64,000 nucleotides of DNA, from assembly GCA_032207245.1 (NCBI GenBank), contig CM063510.1, positions 50,152,659 through 50,216,658 of the forward strand, given 5' to 3'. The notes below the pieces were generated by a model. It searched no databases. It was not told the DNA's origin and worked only from the letters and a program-made list of their open reading frames with translations. The position numbers and the translations under genes are program-made. The DNA comes from Pardosa pseudoannulata. Taxonomy: Eukaryota > Arthropoda > Arachnida > Araneae > Lycosidae. Positions 12,222 through 24,439 of this stretch are shown piece by piece. The first letter of the stretch is position 1, and every line of letters begins with the position of its first letter.

Positions 12222-12807
12222 GTGAATACATATATGCATAGAGGGTGCATTATCTTCTAAATCGTTCTCGCAGACACTTAACTCCAGTTAAAAAATTTTC
12301 TCATAAGCATTCATTTTATAGTCATTTTAAATTCAAAAGTTCAGTATTTTTAAAAAAAAAAATTATAAAATTTTATTCTTTATATGTTTTACCGTTTTTT
12401 TTATCTTCATGTTTAGTAAATAGTGTGAAACTGTTCCTAAAACCGATAGCACAAAATATTCCAATCTCCGACCAAAATTGAACAAAATATTTGAATTCAA
12501 ATTTTGTGAAATTTAAAACTTTTCTCTTTCTTTGAGGGATCGGTAAAATGATTACTTAGAGTAATTTGAGGTTTAAATCGGTTGTACCTTCCCCTTTGCC
12601 GTAAAAGACAGTCTGAGAGTTTCCTGATCCTAAACACTGGATGTATACACAGTAAAGTGTATTTACATTGTATTATCTATTTAAAAAGGTAAAAAGTTGC
12701 TATGAGTTTAGTCTTGAATAACTCTAACTAATCTTTTCACCAATTCCCCAAGTAAACAAAAAATAATTATTTAATCCTCTCAAACTTTAGTAGTTAGTTG
12801 CTTTGGA

Positions 12808-12945
12808 GATTTACTTTTGGTATACAAGTGCTAATGAGAGAGCTTAAAGTCAGTTTCTAGCGGCTACGAACTTGCATCTAAGGATTCATAATCACAAACT
12901 CTAGGATTCAGAAGCAATCCCCTACCCATTCCTCCATCGTTGTGT
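12808..12945 (-). mobile_element. SINE-A copy, degraded but including the head region
   Basis: On the plus strand it reads GTATACAAGTGCTAATGAGAG, AGCTTAAAGTC, TAGCGGCTACGAACTTGCAT, AGGATTCAGAAGCAATC and CCTCCATCGTTGTG, matching in order the reverse complement of the SINE-A unit at 38759-38931. Substitutions are frequent and no target-site duplication was found, so it is older than the 38.8-kb copy. Confidence 0.65.
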
Positions 12946-13154
12946 TAGGTAAACTTTTAAATTAAATATATTGAAAACTTTTTGTCACAGAGATGTATAT
13001 TTTAGGACGAATTTCGATTTTCACCATACATAATAATAAAGATTGCTAAAACGTTTAAAACTTTAGGTTTTGTAATTTTTGCAGAATTATATTTTTAATT
13101 TTCAAGATACTATATAAAATGAATGTTTATTTTATTTGAAACAGTTATGAAAAG

Positions 13155-13157
<3 letters not shown>

Positions 13158-13194
<37 letters not shown>
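13158..13194. repeat. (TA)n microsatellite
   Basis: About 18 TA units. The sequence just to the right (about 13195-13340) may be a degraded F1-type repeat, since a TTTCCC / CCCAGCC spacing is shared, but the match is weak. Confidence 0.95.
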
Positions 13195-13197
<3 letters not shown>

Positions 13198-13340
13198 ATA
13201 ATTTCAATATCTAAACCCTAAAGCGTATTCCAAAATTATCCCTTTTCCCCTTTCATTATATTTTAGATCTTAATTTCTTCTCTTTATATTAACCATATTT
13301 CCCAGCCATCCAATTTAAACGAGGATGTTTTCATTCCTTC

Positions 13341-13821
13341 AGCGTAACCCCGAAATTCTTTCTATGATTCCCAAAACAGAAAATGATATAGCTGTCATTT
13401 TTAATTAGGAAGTTATAACTTTCCCATGAAAATTTGTAACGATCAGCAGTAATGCTCCTCTAAAACGCCACATTATAGCAGATGGCTCCAGTCAAAGGTT
13501 ACTTTCTATAAGCAAATAACACGTGCTTCAGCATTTTTCCCACACACGGGTTTTAGCCGTCTCTCGCAGAAGGTTGGCATTACTATTACTTAGAGAGAGA
13601 GCGTTCTGATTCCGTCGGGATCAGACGTCTCTGGATTCTGTGCTATTTTTATCGGATGAAATAAAAGTTAAGTTCGGCCACGTCAAATGATGTGCTTCTT
13701 TCTAACGGACGGTTAGCGGGACACTTGGCAGCCCAGCATGCCTGGGCTGAGAAAAATAATAGGAGCAACTTCAAAAGCAGTTTTTTAAGTGTAAAGTTCG
13801 GGACCAGTTGGTCCCTGGACG

Positions 13822-13824
<3 letters not shown>
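13341..13824. other. moderately GC-richer unassigned stretch
   Basis: Less A+T-rich than average, with no recognisable coding region. The reading frame starting at 13692 runs into the microsatellite and encodes THTH/IYIY, so it is not credible. Confidence 0.3.
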
Positions 13825-13916
<92 letters not shown>

Positions 13917-13940
13917 GTGTGTGTGTGTGTGTGTGTGTGT
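13825..13940. repeat. self-complementary (CA)n(TA)n(TG)n tract
   Basis: Roughly 17 CA units, about 28 TA units and about 12 TG units in this order form one imperfect palindrome that could extrude as a cruciform. Confidence 0.95.
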
Positions 13941-16900
13941 AACACGGTGAAATTCATCCGCCGGTCACATAAAAGTAAGTCCCTATTATTTTAATTGTCC
14001 GGGTTTATTGGGAAACTAGAAGATGAAGTCGGGATATCTCATAAAAAGAAGCAGCAAGTAAGACGGAGAACTTACTTTATTTAGAATAGATAAAAAACGT
14101 ATTTTTTTGTCGAGATCAGAATAGTGAATAATACATTAAAACACTTTCGATTACAAGGTTGGTCCCACAGCGAGAGACACTTCGAATATTCTCAGCAGAG
14201 AGCATCTTAGTCAGGGAATTTAGTAGTCAGAGAGGAACTTAGAATATCGAAAAAAAGAGAACTATTCACCTGGAAGTGTGGACAGAAGATTAGCATTTAT
14301 CGTCGAGTTAGCTTTAAGAGACGGGTATAAAGAATTTTAAGTCAGCGTACGCTCCTTCAGATAAGATATTTTGTCGCTGGGAAAACATATATGAAAGAAT
14401 AAGAATGGGGAGAGTAGAATGTTTAACAGATATTTTAAGAGTATTAATTTTGATATATTATACACACACAAACACATATATGCATTAAAATTCTACATTT
14501 ATAAAGTGAATTACAGAATGGATACCTCAGACGGACGGATAATATCTAATCTTAAACATCTTTACCTTATTTTTATATTTGTCTGCCTTTCTCCAAACGA
14601 TTTTTTATGTTATGGTGTGATCCGAAATAATTTTGGACCCAATACTACATATGCATTTTAACGTCATCTGCCTGAATCCGAATTTTCCCATTTCGAAACT
14701 GCATTCCTGAATAACCCATCTATTCTTTTAATACTGAGCTAAAGTTACACTATTATTTGAGTTTGATTGTATTTTACGACACAAAAAGTATTAAAGTTAG
14801 AGAGCTACTTTTATTTCACAAAAAGAAATATAAAAATGGTAAAGAAAAACCCGGCACGTGCTTCTCTTCTATAATCAGATCGCAATCGAAGAGTTACTTT
14901 GAAAGATCATTACCCATGCCATTGAAATAGTTAATAGAGAGTTTCTTTAAGAGGACGGAAGAAAGAGAGTAAATTTTTGTTTGGAAAAAAATAATACGAA
15001 GTTGCTGAAACCAACTTTGAACATACTTAATAGAAATTTGAGAAACCGAATGATAGTTTCCAACTCATAGTTTAGTTTCATAGATGAAAATTTTTATAGC
15101 AAAGATTACTTAACATATATTTTAATTTTTGAGTTCAAGTATAATAAATAAAAAACACTTTTTTATATTTTCACTGTAGCAAAGAGTTATATCAGCAAAT
15201 ATCATTGCTGCCATTAGTACCGAAGAGCAGAAGTGTTTCCAGTGTTCTGTCCAACTTCAATCCGGATAAGGCTTGATAAAGCGTGTTTGTTGCCCCGATT
15301 CAGAGGGGGGATAGAAACGGAATATTTTTAAAGGACATAAAAAGTAATCAGCTGGAGCGGAATCGTATTACTTAATTCTATTTAGCGGCTCTTTCATGAT
15401 CCCATGACACTAGCATAGCCAACAAACATCACGAAGACTTGGGCAGATTAACAAAACAATAAATACATCTGTTATAACGTTTTAAGCTGTAAAATAAACT
15501 GTCGTCAACAGTCTGTCTTCCCTCATTTATACCTTCTCTTGTCTATTAAATTTGAGTTTCTCAACAGCCCTGCTTCATAGCTTCGCGCGCGTTTTGTTGT
15601 GATAATGCACTTTAAGTAATTTTTTAACCTCTCCCCCACCATGGGATAATACTCCAAAACTAATGTTCTGATAACGTGAGGCAGACGTGAATTTGCTTGA
15701 TTATTAGATTACAATCGAGACTATGACAATTGGGTTTAGGAATAAGATTTTAGCAAGAAAATAACAAACAGCATCCCAGATAACATCTGGTATAACACTC
15801 ATCTACAAGTAAGTGTATCGACCAAAGTTGTCTGCCGTAAATTGCACGTAATAAACATACACGGTAGAGATGCTACTCCAAATCCATTGGTAAATACTAC
15901 AAGTATTTGATTTGACAATAAATGCCAAAATAATAAAAATTGGACATTAAACAATGGGAGAATATAATCTAGAGAAACAAATTGCCGGTCATTTTATTCC
16001 AGACTAATGGACGTGTGCGTTTGGAGAACAACACAAGTTTGTGATTTGGCTGTCTCCTGCCTACTGTTAATCGTGGGGGAAGAATTTAGTGATAAGGTGT
16101 GATACTAAGTATCCCCATAATCTTGGCTTACATGTTATCCTGGATGGACCGTTGTAGCTGTTTATTTCTATTATATCATCATCCGTTGATGTGGAAAATT
16201 TGTTCACTGATTCTCAACTTATATTTTAACAACAGACTATAATGCGCCCATACACACTGCAGGAGTTGTCAGAGACATATTTCATGAACACGATGATGAA
16301 CTGCAAGTCGCCGGGCTGACTCACAGTCATTCTGTTTAATATATAATTGAATATTTGGGGGAAGTTTTGGAGGGTAAACAACGCAGTCAGTTTCATATGT
16401 AAAGATAATATTTGAACTAGTAGCCTTAAGGAAAGAGTACCCCTGTAACTGGTGCTCATGGTTTGTATTGGTACATCCTAAGACGGATACAAGGTGAAAC
16501 GAACGCAAGAGATCGTCCAACAAGATATTCGGGTGGTGTGGCCTAATACTTGAGATCTGCCCACCATCGCCGGGAGGGTCTCAAGGCCATATGGGCCCGG
16601 ATTGGTGCTAGATTGTCTAAGATATTAATAAAGGTTTGGAATAAAGATTTCACAGCAGTTCTTTTTATATTTTTCAATCCAGATAAGTTGTTTTTAAGCA
16701 TACTAATCCGAGTTTTGTAGCTTTTTTTATGAGGTGCAACGATAACAAATTTGGCAGGGCTACTAATGATGACACTGTGGAAAAATTACTAGAAATGCAG
16801 TTCGAATAAGCCATAGGAAGAAGAAAATTAGGCACACAACTGAAAAACTGTGTTAAAGGCAGGTAAAGTAAGAAATTACAAGTGCATCGTTTTAAAAAAG

Positions 16901-18249
16901 ACACTGAAGGACGAATATTGCTTAGCTTGGTTCACCACTTTACTTCGTACGTTTCTTGTTGAGGAGTTTATCTTCTCCAATGAAAAGCATCTAAAATAAA
17001 CTATAACACTTTGAAGCAACTCATTAGCTGCATTAACTTAGGGTTGTACAAAAATATGTTTGTTTTTTTATATGTGTAATACATGAAGCCTACAACAGTG
17101 CAAATTTTTCTCTTATTTACACCTTTAGAACATTTTTAATGACATTTTATTCAAGTTATTTTCTATTTATCAAATTTAGCAGAATTTCAGTTGATACATT
17201 AAGATACATACAATTATGAGAATTGCTAGTTATAATAAAACATCCTGCAAAATAATCTTTTATTCATTTATTACTTATTCGTTATCCTGGAAAATCTGAA
17301 AAACAAATTATGTATGAACTTTGGAAATATTCAAAATATTAGCTCAATGAATAAAAAAGAATGACATCTTATATTTTCAAACGAAATAGATGTTAGAGTT
17401 AGTATGGAATAGTTAAACAATAAATCGCTATAAAATGCAAGATAATCATAAGCTTTGTGCATAAAGAAATAACCAAGCGATTAGATGATTATGTGTGTTC
17501 AAACGAATATGTTTTATTAGAATAAAAAGGAAAAGAGATATGAAACCTTGTTGAATGTATGTGTTAGATAACAAATTTATGTAGAGGAATTGTTAAATGA
17601 AAGAGCTTGATGTTATATGCTAGTAGAAAATATTTAATATTACGATAAGTTATTTTCTATCTAAATGTTATTTAGAACTTGGGAGAGGAAATTGCTTCCA
17701 TTATTAACTATATAAGAAAGTCTGAACTACATTTTGGTTTCAATTTTTACATATCATTAGTAGTAAATATTTCTTTCGATAATCAGTCTCCATTTTCCAA
17801 CAATATTTATTTTCAGATTTCAATGTGCCTCCTATTTTATAATTTGTAACTTTTCATTGTTTTGGTAAACATCACGAGTTGTTCAGGAAAACAATAGAAT
17901 TTCTAAAAGAGAACTTTAAATTTATAGTGACAAACGGTCATCAAATTGGCTGGAATCTACTAAAAATAAATTGAAATTTCCTTCTTTTGTTCAAAATAAA
18001 ACGTTATTTCACTTTAAAGTAAAACTTACTTCTTTAAAATCAAGTGAGTTGTTGAGATAGGCGCATTATTTTATTTTGATCAAAACCTCCACCATGTTTG
18101 AATAAAAACTTGTAAATTATTAATAGTTTGATGTTTTTCTCTTTATGTCTTTAATGGTGGTTTAGAATTTTCTATGTGCTTTATATATTTTTCTGAATTT
18201 ATTTCGAGTTTCGACATATTGATTTTTAAAAAATTTGCCTTAAATGTAA
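13941..18249. other. 4.3 kb without a recognised gene or element
   Basis: Mixed A+T-rich sequence with small GC-richer patches (about 14150-14350, 15220-15320, 16020-16110, 16530-16620). Two overlapping minus-strand frames at 16226-16523 (77 and 84 codons) match no family I know and show no splice or promoter context. The patches may be old repeats I cannot classify. Confidence 0.3.
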
Positions 18250-19030
18250 TTATTTAATTATGAAATTTAAGGGATCACAATACCTTTCGAATTGAAAATC
18301 CATCATTACAATAGCCTATTTTTCATCCATTACACAATAAAACGTTCTGCTTTATTTAGAATAATTTTATCCTATATCATTATTAAGGAACTCACTTTAG
18401 AGACCACCCGTGTGGTGACCGGGTTGATATCAAGGAACGGGTCCTCCAGGTTGGGGATTAAGAGTAAGGACAACTATCATACCCCATAAAAAATCTCAGT
18501 CAGAAACCTTAACAAAGTGTTTGGAAAAGAAAAGGGAGACCATTGACTAGATGGTTGGATGATGAGGAAAAATCAGGAATTTGAGAAGTCGATAATGATA
18601 GAAGACGCTGGAGCGTGTGGTTGATAAACCAATGCCTGTAAAGAATTGTTGTGCTTGTAAAAAAGAACTTTAGAGACATTGAGTTTTGTTATATGAAGGA
18701 GTATTTTGATTTTTAAAAAACACAAAATATATACTACAAAAGAAATGAATAGGTATCCATTAACTCACAAAATAACTTTAATATATTGTAAACTGTAAAC
18801 CATTTTTTCAATTAAAGTGAAGCTATTTTTCTTTTGTATCCTGTGAATATCAATTGTTTTAATACGATCAATATATTTTATTTTATTGCATGCTAAAAAA
18901 TATTTTTTTTTAATTTACAATTTCTTAACAGTTTTTAGTCTTATTCCTTTAAGGTTTTTTAGGTTTGCCGAAAAACAGATATTTTCTATAATTTGGCCAT
19001 AAAAATTTAAATTTCAATATACATAATTCA
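18250..19030 (+). repeat. dispersed repeat, copy 1 (interrupted by a LINE 3' end)
   Basis: Homologous to 24440-24900 in the same orientation. Shared blocks include CAATACCTTTCGAATTGAAA versus AGTACCTTTCAAGCTGAAA, ACAATAGCCT versus TAATAGCCT, GTTTTGTTATATGAAGGA (identical), and TGCATGCTAAAAAATATT versus AGCATGCGAAAATGTT. Copy 1 carries the 18405-18666 insert that copy 2 lacks. The repeat has no coding content or recognised termini. Confidence 0.7.
18405..18666 (+). mobile_element. 5'-truncated LINE 3' end with 11-bp target-site duplication
   Basis: A 262-bp insert is flanked by exact ACTTTAGAGAC at 18394-18404 and 18667-18677. It contains a decayed coding tail: GRPLTRWLDDEE near 18534, a frameshift and stop, then DRRRWSVWLINQCL near 18598-18640, followed by a short 3' UTR ending in an A-rich tail. 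The GRPxxRWxDD...RRW pattern resembles the C-terminus of LINE pol proteins. A GC-rich lead (18405-18480) precedes it and may be element sequence too. The homologous repeat at 24.5 kb lacks the insert. Confidence 0.8.
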
Positions 19031-19389
19031 ATAGTTGTCTTGGGAGAAAATAAATTTCAGTTATGTGTATATTTCCCTGTGTTATTTTCGTATAAGAAAA
19101 CCTATTGGAAATATCGAAACTAAAAGATATTTTCAAAGCTAGAGTGATATTTGTAAACTTCTCAAAAACATACATTAAAAAAGAAACCAGTTATACCATT
19201 ATATAAGTTGAAATTTGCACAGAATGCTTGTTTTGTTCTGAAATTTGAAATTTACCAATGAGGAAACATGATTGTAAGGAAAGAAAGTAAAAATGTCAAA
19301 TGATAGAAACAGAATTGTAATTTGGGTGTAGAATATAATTGAAATAAAAATCATTAAATGGTTATAAAAAATTCCTACAAATACACTTA

Positions 19390-20140
19390 CCTATTAATAA
19401 CACGTAGTTTTTCACTTACGGTTATGAAATTATGTGCACACATAAACTGCTGTATAAGTGAACTTTTAGAATTGACAGCATTGTTGTATAACATATTTGC
19501 AATAATAATGAAAAAATACTTCTTATGAGTAAGATTATTTATGATTTTGTCTTTTTTCTTTCAATACTTTTCTTTATTCATATATAATTCGGGTGATTAT
19601 AGGTTGTAATAAAAACACTCTAGTTATAACACGCACACTGATTTTTTGCACTAAATAAAAAATTTAATGTGCTGTACACGAATAAATACCATATTTAAGG
19701 GAGTTCAATATATATAAATCTTAAAAAAAATATCACAGTTATATTTTGTGTTCTTACAATATACTGCATAGATTTGTGTATGAAAGAAAACAAACCGCAT
19801 ATCTCTACGGTATTTATTTTACCGAATGCTTCATTTTTGGTGTTATAATGTTAGTTTACACAATTCCCGCTTTAGAAGGTAAAATGTTCTTGAAATTTGC
19901 TCCCATTTATAAATTATACTGTATGCTAAGCAATAGTAAAAGCTTAAGCGAATTGCAAAACCATTAAATTTTATAGTCACTTTACTTTAATATAGTTAAA
20001 TTTATAATCATAGGAGCTTAAAATAGTATAAAATGTAACAGATTGCCAGCATTTATTGAAACACTAGGACTATAATTTGTAAATTCAATTATTTCAGAAT
20101 TAATAAAAATATTTCTCAAGTTCAAATTCATATAACTTAA
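19390..20140 (+). repeat. segmental tandem duplication, copy 1
   Basis: Pairs with 20275-21240. Matching anchors: TTACGGTTATGAAATTATGTGCACA versus TTATGGTTAAGAAATCATGTGCACA in shortened form, TTCTTTATTCATAT versus TTTCTTCATATG, TTGCTCCCATTTATAAATTA versus TTGTTCCCATTTATGAATTA, and GGAGCTTAAAATAGTATAAA versus GAGAACTTAAAATAGTGTAA. No gene is conserved between the copies. Confidence 0.75.
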
Positions 20141-20274
20141 ATTCTATTTATAATCCACAGGGTTACAATTCTGTACAGATACTCTTGGATATATATTCTT
20201 GGATTTGTTTGCGAGTTCATTAGATAAATACAGCATCATGTTTATTCAGCGGATGGAGGACAAACTAAAGGGTT

Positions 20275-21240
20275 TTAACAAGTTATTTACTTATGGTTAA
20301 GAAATCATGTGCACATATAACCTGCAGTGTAAGTGATTTATTCGTGTTACTAGCAGTATTGTATAAAGGAAATGTAATAGTTATAAATTCTACATGAAAT
20401 AATTATAAACAATACTTATAATGAATAAGATATTTTTATTATCAGCTTTATTCAATGCTTACCTTTCTTCATATGTATATTGAGTGACTGCAGGATTTAG
20501 GAACAATTATTGCAGGCATTACCGTACATAAGTAAATGCGATATTTAATGGGGATTAATTTGCTTGTAGCTCGGAAAAAATCAGATTTTTATTTAAGCTT
20601 ACAAAACACTACATAATTTCTTAAATCAGAGAAAACAAATTTATGTCTAAACGATTTTAGAGGGTTGTGTGTAGTGTAACACCATGTACAGAGGCGAAGG
20701 ATCAATAATAAATAACAATATATTTATAACAAATTAAATTAATTAACAAATAAAGAAATAGCTAAATTGCGTGCCGGAGTTCTTCTTGTGCGGCAACGAA
20801 ATATATATGCAAAGGGAATGTGCATAAATGCCGTATGGGGTATTCTATGTACGGTTAAGGAGAAAGCCTGTGGTGATTGCGACTTACGATTGGTACGCTA
20901 TTCTTCCCCACACGACAATTATATTACCAAATACTTCAAATTGTTTTTAAAATATTACGTTACACCACTGCTATTTTAGCAAGTAAATGTCCTTGAAAAT
21001 TGTTCCCATTTATGAATTATACTGTGCTAAAAACTATGATAAAAAGCGAATTAGATTGAAAAATCAATTCATTTTACAGTCCGTAAACATTATTCTAAAA
21101 TCTATTTTCAAGAGAACTTAAAATAGTGTAAAATGTAATAGATGGTCTGTATTTCTTAAAAGATGAGTACTAAAATCTTAATGTTTACTTGTCTCGGAAT
21201 TTTATTTTTAAATATTTGTTAGGTTCAAACTATAATACAG
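20275..21240 (+). repeat. segmental tandem duplication, copy 2 with an extra GC-richer piece
   Basis: Second copy of the 19390-20140 unit. It is longer because of about 200 bp of different, GC-richer sequence around 20660-20930, which copy 1 lacks. I could not define exact ends or a target-site duplication for that piece, and the short reading frame in it (20767-20979) resembles nothing known. Confidence 0.7.
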
Positions 21241-22151
21241 TCTAATGAAATTTTATATATTTTTCTGTACAAAAAAGTGGAAAACATTTTTAAAAAGAGC
21301 TAAAAAGTTATAGGTTATATCGAAAATAATGTCTAAATTTAAAAGTCTTTAGATTTTTAAATTAAAAGTCTAAAAATTTTAAAAAATTTATATTGCAGTT
21401 ATACACCTATAAGCATATATCTGGTGGAAAAGATTCATTATAAAGTGAAATAAAGTTATTTGTCCCACCCTACATTAATGTTTTTTATTCATACAACATG
21501 AAAAACGCAACTGAAGTATGAAATAGAATAAAAAATAATTTTTCGTTAGACCTGCTAAAAGTTGGTTCTGTAGACCCACCCACTAAGGTGCGAATCTGTA
21601 ACTTTGGAAACTCCATAAATAAATAGATAAATATTTTAATAAATAGAAATTTTTTTTCCGTTACAAAATGTTCCTTTTCGTTTCAAATGAGAACACGCAT
21701 GAAAGGACTATATTTTCACTCTGATCTCCAGGAAAGTGCTGATGGTAGGGGGAGGGAACTTCTTTTCAAAAATTTTATTCTTCACTTTATGGAAAATGAA
21801 TTCAAATATTTCGTCACTTGAGTGATAAAAGAAAACTTAAAAATTTTTTAAAGGTAAAACGCTAGATACTTTTGCTTAAGTTTATAAAATAGTACCAGAG
21901 TTATGAATAATTTTACAGGTTGTTAAAGTTTTGAGGGAAATTTAATTTTTCGTGTTCACTGCACTTACATTTCAAGTAATGTTAAGATTCATTAAGTTTA
22001 AAATATATGTAACTGGTAAAAATATTCTTCACTAATCACTCGGCAGAAAAAGTCCATGTGTTTAGTTAACAGGGCTTGCTTGGCAATGTAACTCCGATAA
22101 CTCCGATGGTGAAAAAGGCTCTCACTCTGAACTCAAGACCAGACAAATTAC
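21241..22151. other. AT-rich stretch downstream of the LTR-element fragment
   Basis: No pol, protease or integrase motifs were found here, so the LTR element to the right is truncated or diverged beyond recognition at about 22150. Confidence 0.4.
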
Positions 22152-22153
22152 TT

Positions 22154-22568
22154 AGTAAAAATATTTTATTTTAACAGTAATGATGGAAAACTGACAGACA
22201 CGTCTTACACCTACAAGCAACAGAGATCTCTGACCTACGCCCTCAACGTTCCACCGCAGCCTATCTTTCTCGGCCTCCAAGCTTTCAAGCTTTTGGCGTA
22301 AATATGCCAATTCCTGCTCTTGGTGTATCCTACGCCTGTCCTGCTCTTCGCGGCTCTTGAGCTTCTCGCATCTCGCAAAATATTCCTGCTCTTTCCTTTC
22401 TTCCACGATTCCTTCGAGCAAAACCTTGGCTGTTTCCTCGTCGAAATCCTCGGCCGCTTTTATGATTTTTATGAGCGGTAATTTGCCCATCTCCCCAGAA
22501 GCTTCAACTTCAAACTTTAATGCCAGCTGCACAAGATCTGCCTTTCTGGCCCTGATCAGAACATCCAT
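22154..22568 (-). pseudogene. gag-like N-terminal fragment of an LTR retrotransposon
   Basis: Starting at the ATG at 22568, a 138-codon frame reads MDVLIRARKADLVQLALKFE, a KxxLIKIIK helix, a DFDEETAKVLLEGIVEERKE stretch, then a charged, coiled-coil-like region with EEQDRRRIHQEQELAYLRQK and LESLEAEKDR. I recognise this layout (basic ARKADLVxLA start, SAP-like helices, EER-rich coiled coil) from gag-type N-termini of LTR retrotransposons in arachnids; this is from memory, not a search. The last 30 or so codons look unrelated, so the fragment ends prematurely. It lies just downstream of a putative LTR and leader on the same strand. Confidence 0.65.
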
Positions 22569-23289
22569 TTTAATAATAAAATGCTTATCTACCCCGCAGC
22601 TACCCGAGAATAATCCTAAAGCTTCAACACGAGCAAATGCACTTAAAAACAATCACACGTTACCTTCTATGGCAGAATTAACCATTAAATAGAAGAAAAA
22701 CAGGATATTGAAGAGAACATAATTTAATATATAAATACATGCAACCTTACATACATTAAATACATGCAAAACACACTGAAATAATAAACTGAGAAACAAA
22801 AATAACCACAACAATAGAAACTCGAAACCTACCCCGAACAAAACATTTCCTAATTCGCGCGCGACCCTTTGCACTGAATTAACTTAGCATGAGAAAAACA
22901 GGGAAGAAAACGAGCACAGTTCATGCGCCTACCTTTTCTGACGATCATCACGATCACTACGACGAATGGCACGTTATCTTGCGTCCGTAGTTCTCTTCAC
23001 AGCTTCCCAAACGCTCCTTGGCCGATGACTGTCACAGTTGCCGCATCCAGGGGACTACCGCGAAGTTGCCGATTGCGTCTCTTGCTCCCCGAGCGCTCCT
23101 TGGCCGATGACTCTGTCCCAGTTGCCGCATCTAGGGGACTACCGCGACGTTGCCGACGATTCACTCCTGGGACACTGTGTCGTTCTCACAGTTGCCGATG
23201 ATACCTCCAGTTTCTTGCCGTAGTCTCCAAATTTCTGACGTTTCCTTTTTCCGCATCCAGGTGACAGACTCCACTCCTGAGGCCACGTA
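22569..23289 (-). mobile_element. 5' leader of the LTR retrotransposon
   Basis: Between the LTR and the gag-like start lies a 720-bp leader with a GC-rich distal half. Just inside the LTR the minus strand reads ATACGTGGCCTCAGGAGTGG; a TGG five bases from the LTR could open a primer-binding site, but I cannot name the tRNA. The GC-rich half contains an 82-bp tandem repeat. It has no convincing coding sequence. Confidence 0.5.
23012..23176. repeat. 82-bp tandem repeat in the LTR-element leader
   Basis: Two adjacent units each contain CGCTCCTTGGCCGATGACT, CAGTTGCCGCAT, GGGGACTACCGCGA and GTTGCCGA; a third partial unit (TCTCACAGTTGCCGATGA) follows. The units differ at about one base in ten. Confidence 0.85.
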
Positions 23290-23881
23290 TGTAACGCACA
23301 CTCTTTTCTTACGGTGCGCTACGTTTTAGCGAGATACCTGCACGCCTACTTTACTGGGGCAGGTACGTTCGTAAACTGTCGCTGGGATGCATTACTTTTA
23401 AAATAATTCCTCGGAAACCTCTTACAGACGAAATAACATTTTTTATTTACATAAAATTAAGAAAAAAAAACAATTAAAGAAAATGACATATCAAAATTGA
23501 GTCTTAGAGCCAATCCTAGCTAAATATTTTAAAGTGACCGAGCATTGTCCTTTCTTTCCACATCAGCGCAGAGAGATGTTTTTCAGCTGGCGGCCCAATC
23601 TCGACTCTCCCAATCTCTCTTCTCTGCTGAACTCCAACAGCCCCCTTCCTTCTTCGGGGGGGGGGGTTGTCTGGAAACTTGAGCCCTGCCGAAAATGGCA
23701 TACACTCCTCCTCCGAGAACCTGCAACAACATCCACCAGTGCCTCCGAAAAACGTTATCAGCCCCCTTTGCCGGCCGGCTTCTTATTTCTCCTAAGAAAA
23801 GCCGCGTGGAAGGGGTCAAAATGGGGCGATTCTCCCAATGTCATTCAGAGCACACAAAGTCGTGGGTGCAAATTCCTTACA
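23290..23881 (-). mobile_element. 592-bp putative long terminal repeat (5' LTR)
   Basis: On the minus strand it starts TGTAAGGAATTTGCACCC and ends GAGTGTGCGTTACA, giving TGTAA...TTACA termini of the TG...CA type. A candidate polyadenylation signal (GTAAATAAAAAATG, about 23450) is followed by a TTATTTCGTCTGTAAGAGG tail. A C-run of about 11 bases lies near 23660. The gag-like frame downstream on the same strand supports the orientation. No second LTR was found to compare, so the boundaries rest on the termini alone. Confidence 0.6.
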
Positions 23882-24439
23882 GCATTTATAACAAAATATT
23901 ATAAATACATAATTATACCGTAAAGGTATCGACAGCACACCTACTGTTAAAATTTTAAGATGAAAAAAATTAGCTGCTGTATATCGGCATCTAGTGTTAG
24001 AATTTCATGACAACATCTAAAGAGACATTTAATGGTGACTCCCTAAATTTTTAGGCCACGCCTCTTCAGCGGAATAATTTTTATTCACAAGCTTTCAGCC
24101 ATTTCGTTAGTTTTGTGATTTAGATTCGTGTCTTTCTTTAGGATGTATCTTGCATTTTATGTTGATTTAGAGAAGTTTCCTTAAACATCAAAATTGATTT
24201 TCCTTTACTTCTTCACAATCATGAGTCCAATTAAGGTTCTAAAATGGATTTTAAAGGCATTATTTTAAACGTTCAAATGCACCATAGGGTTGAGTGTGAT
24301 ACATTTGAATAATTGCTTTAATTCCAGTTCCTTTTCTTTTTTGAAGTATATATTATGCAGTAGACTTACAGGTATGAGAGATAGTTTGTACTGCCAAAGG
24401 AATGTTTGTATTAAATTATGGAATGTATTAATCGAAAAT
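23882..24439. other. AT-rich stretch upstream of the LTR
   Basis: No coding region or known repeat was recognised. Confidence 0.4.

Noticed and set aside
16226..16523. Two overlapping minus-strand frames of 77 and 84 codons as possible genes
   Set aside because: No domain, splice or promoter support; two overlapping frames of similar length point to chance.
20676..20966. LTR bounded by TGTAAC and GTTACA in copy 2 of the tandem duplication
   Set aside because: The right end aligns with sequence present in copy 1 (GTTTACAC), so it is not an insertion boundary, and there is no target duplication.
23516..23923. Proteins of 60-130 codons inside the LTR
   Set aside because: Frames are open on both strands because the segment is GC-rich; it has LTR-like ends and a polyadenylation signal.
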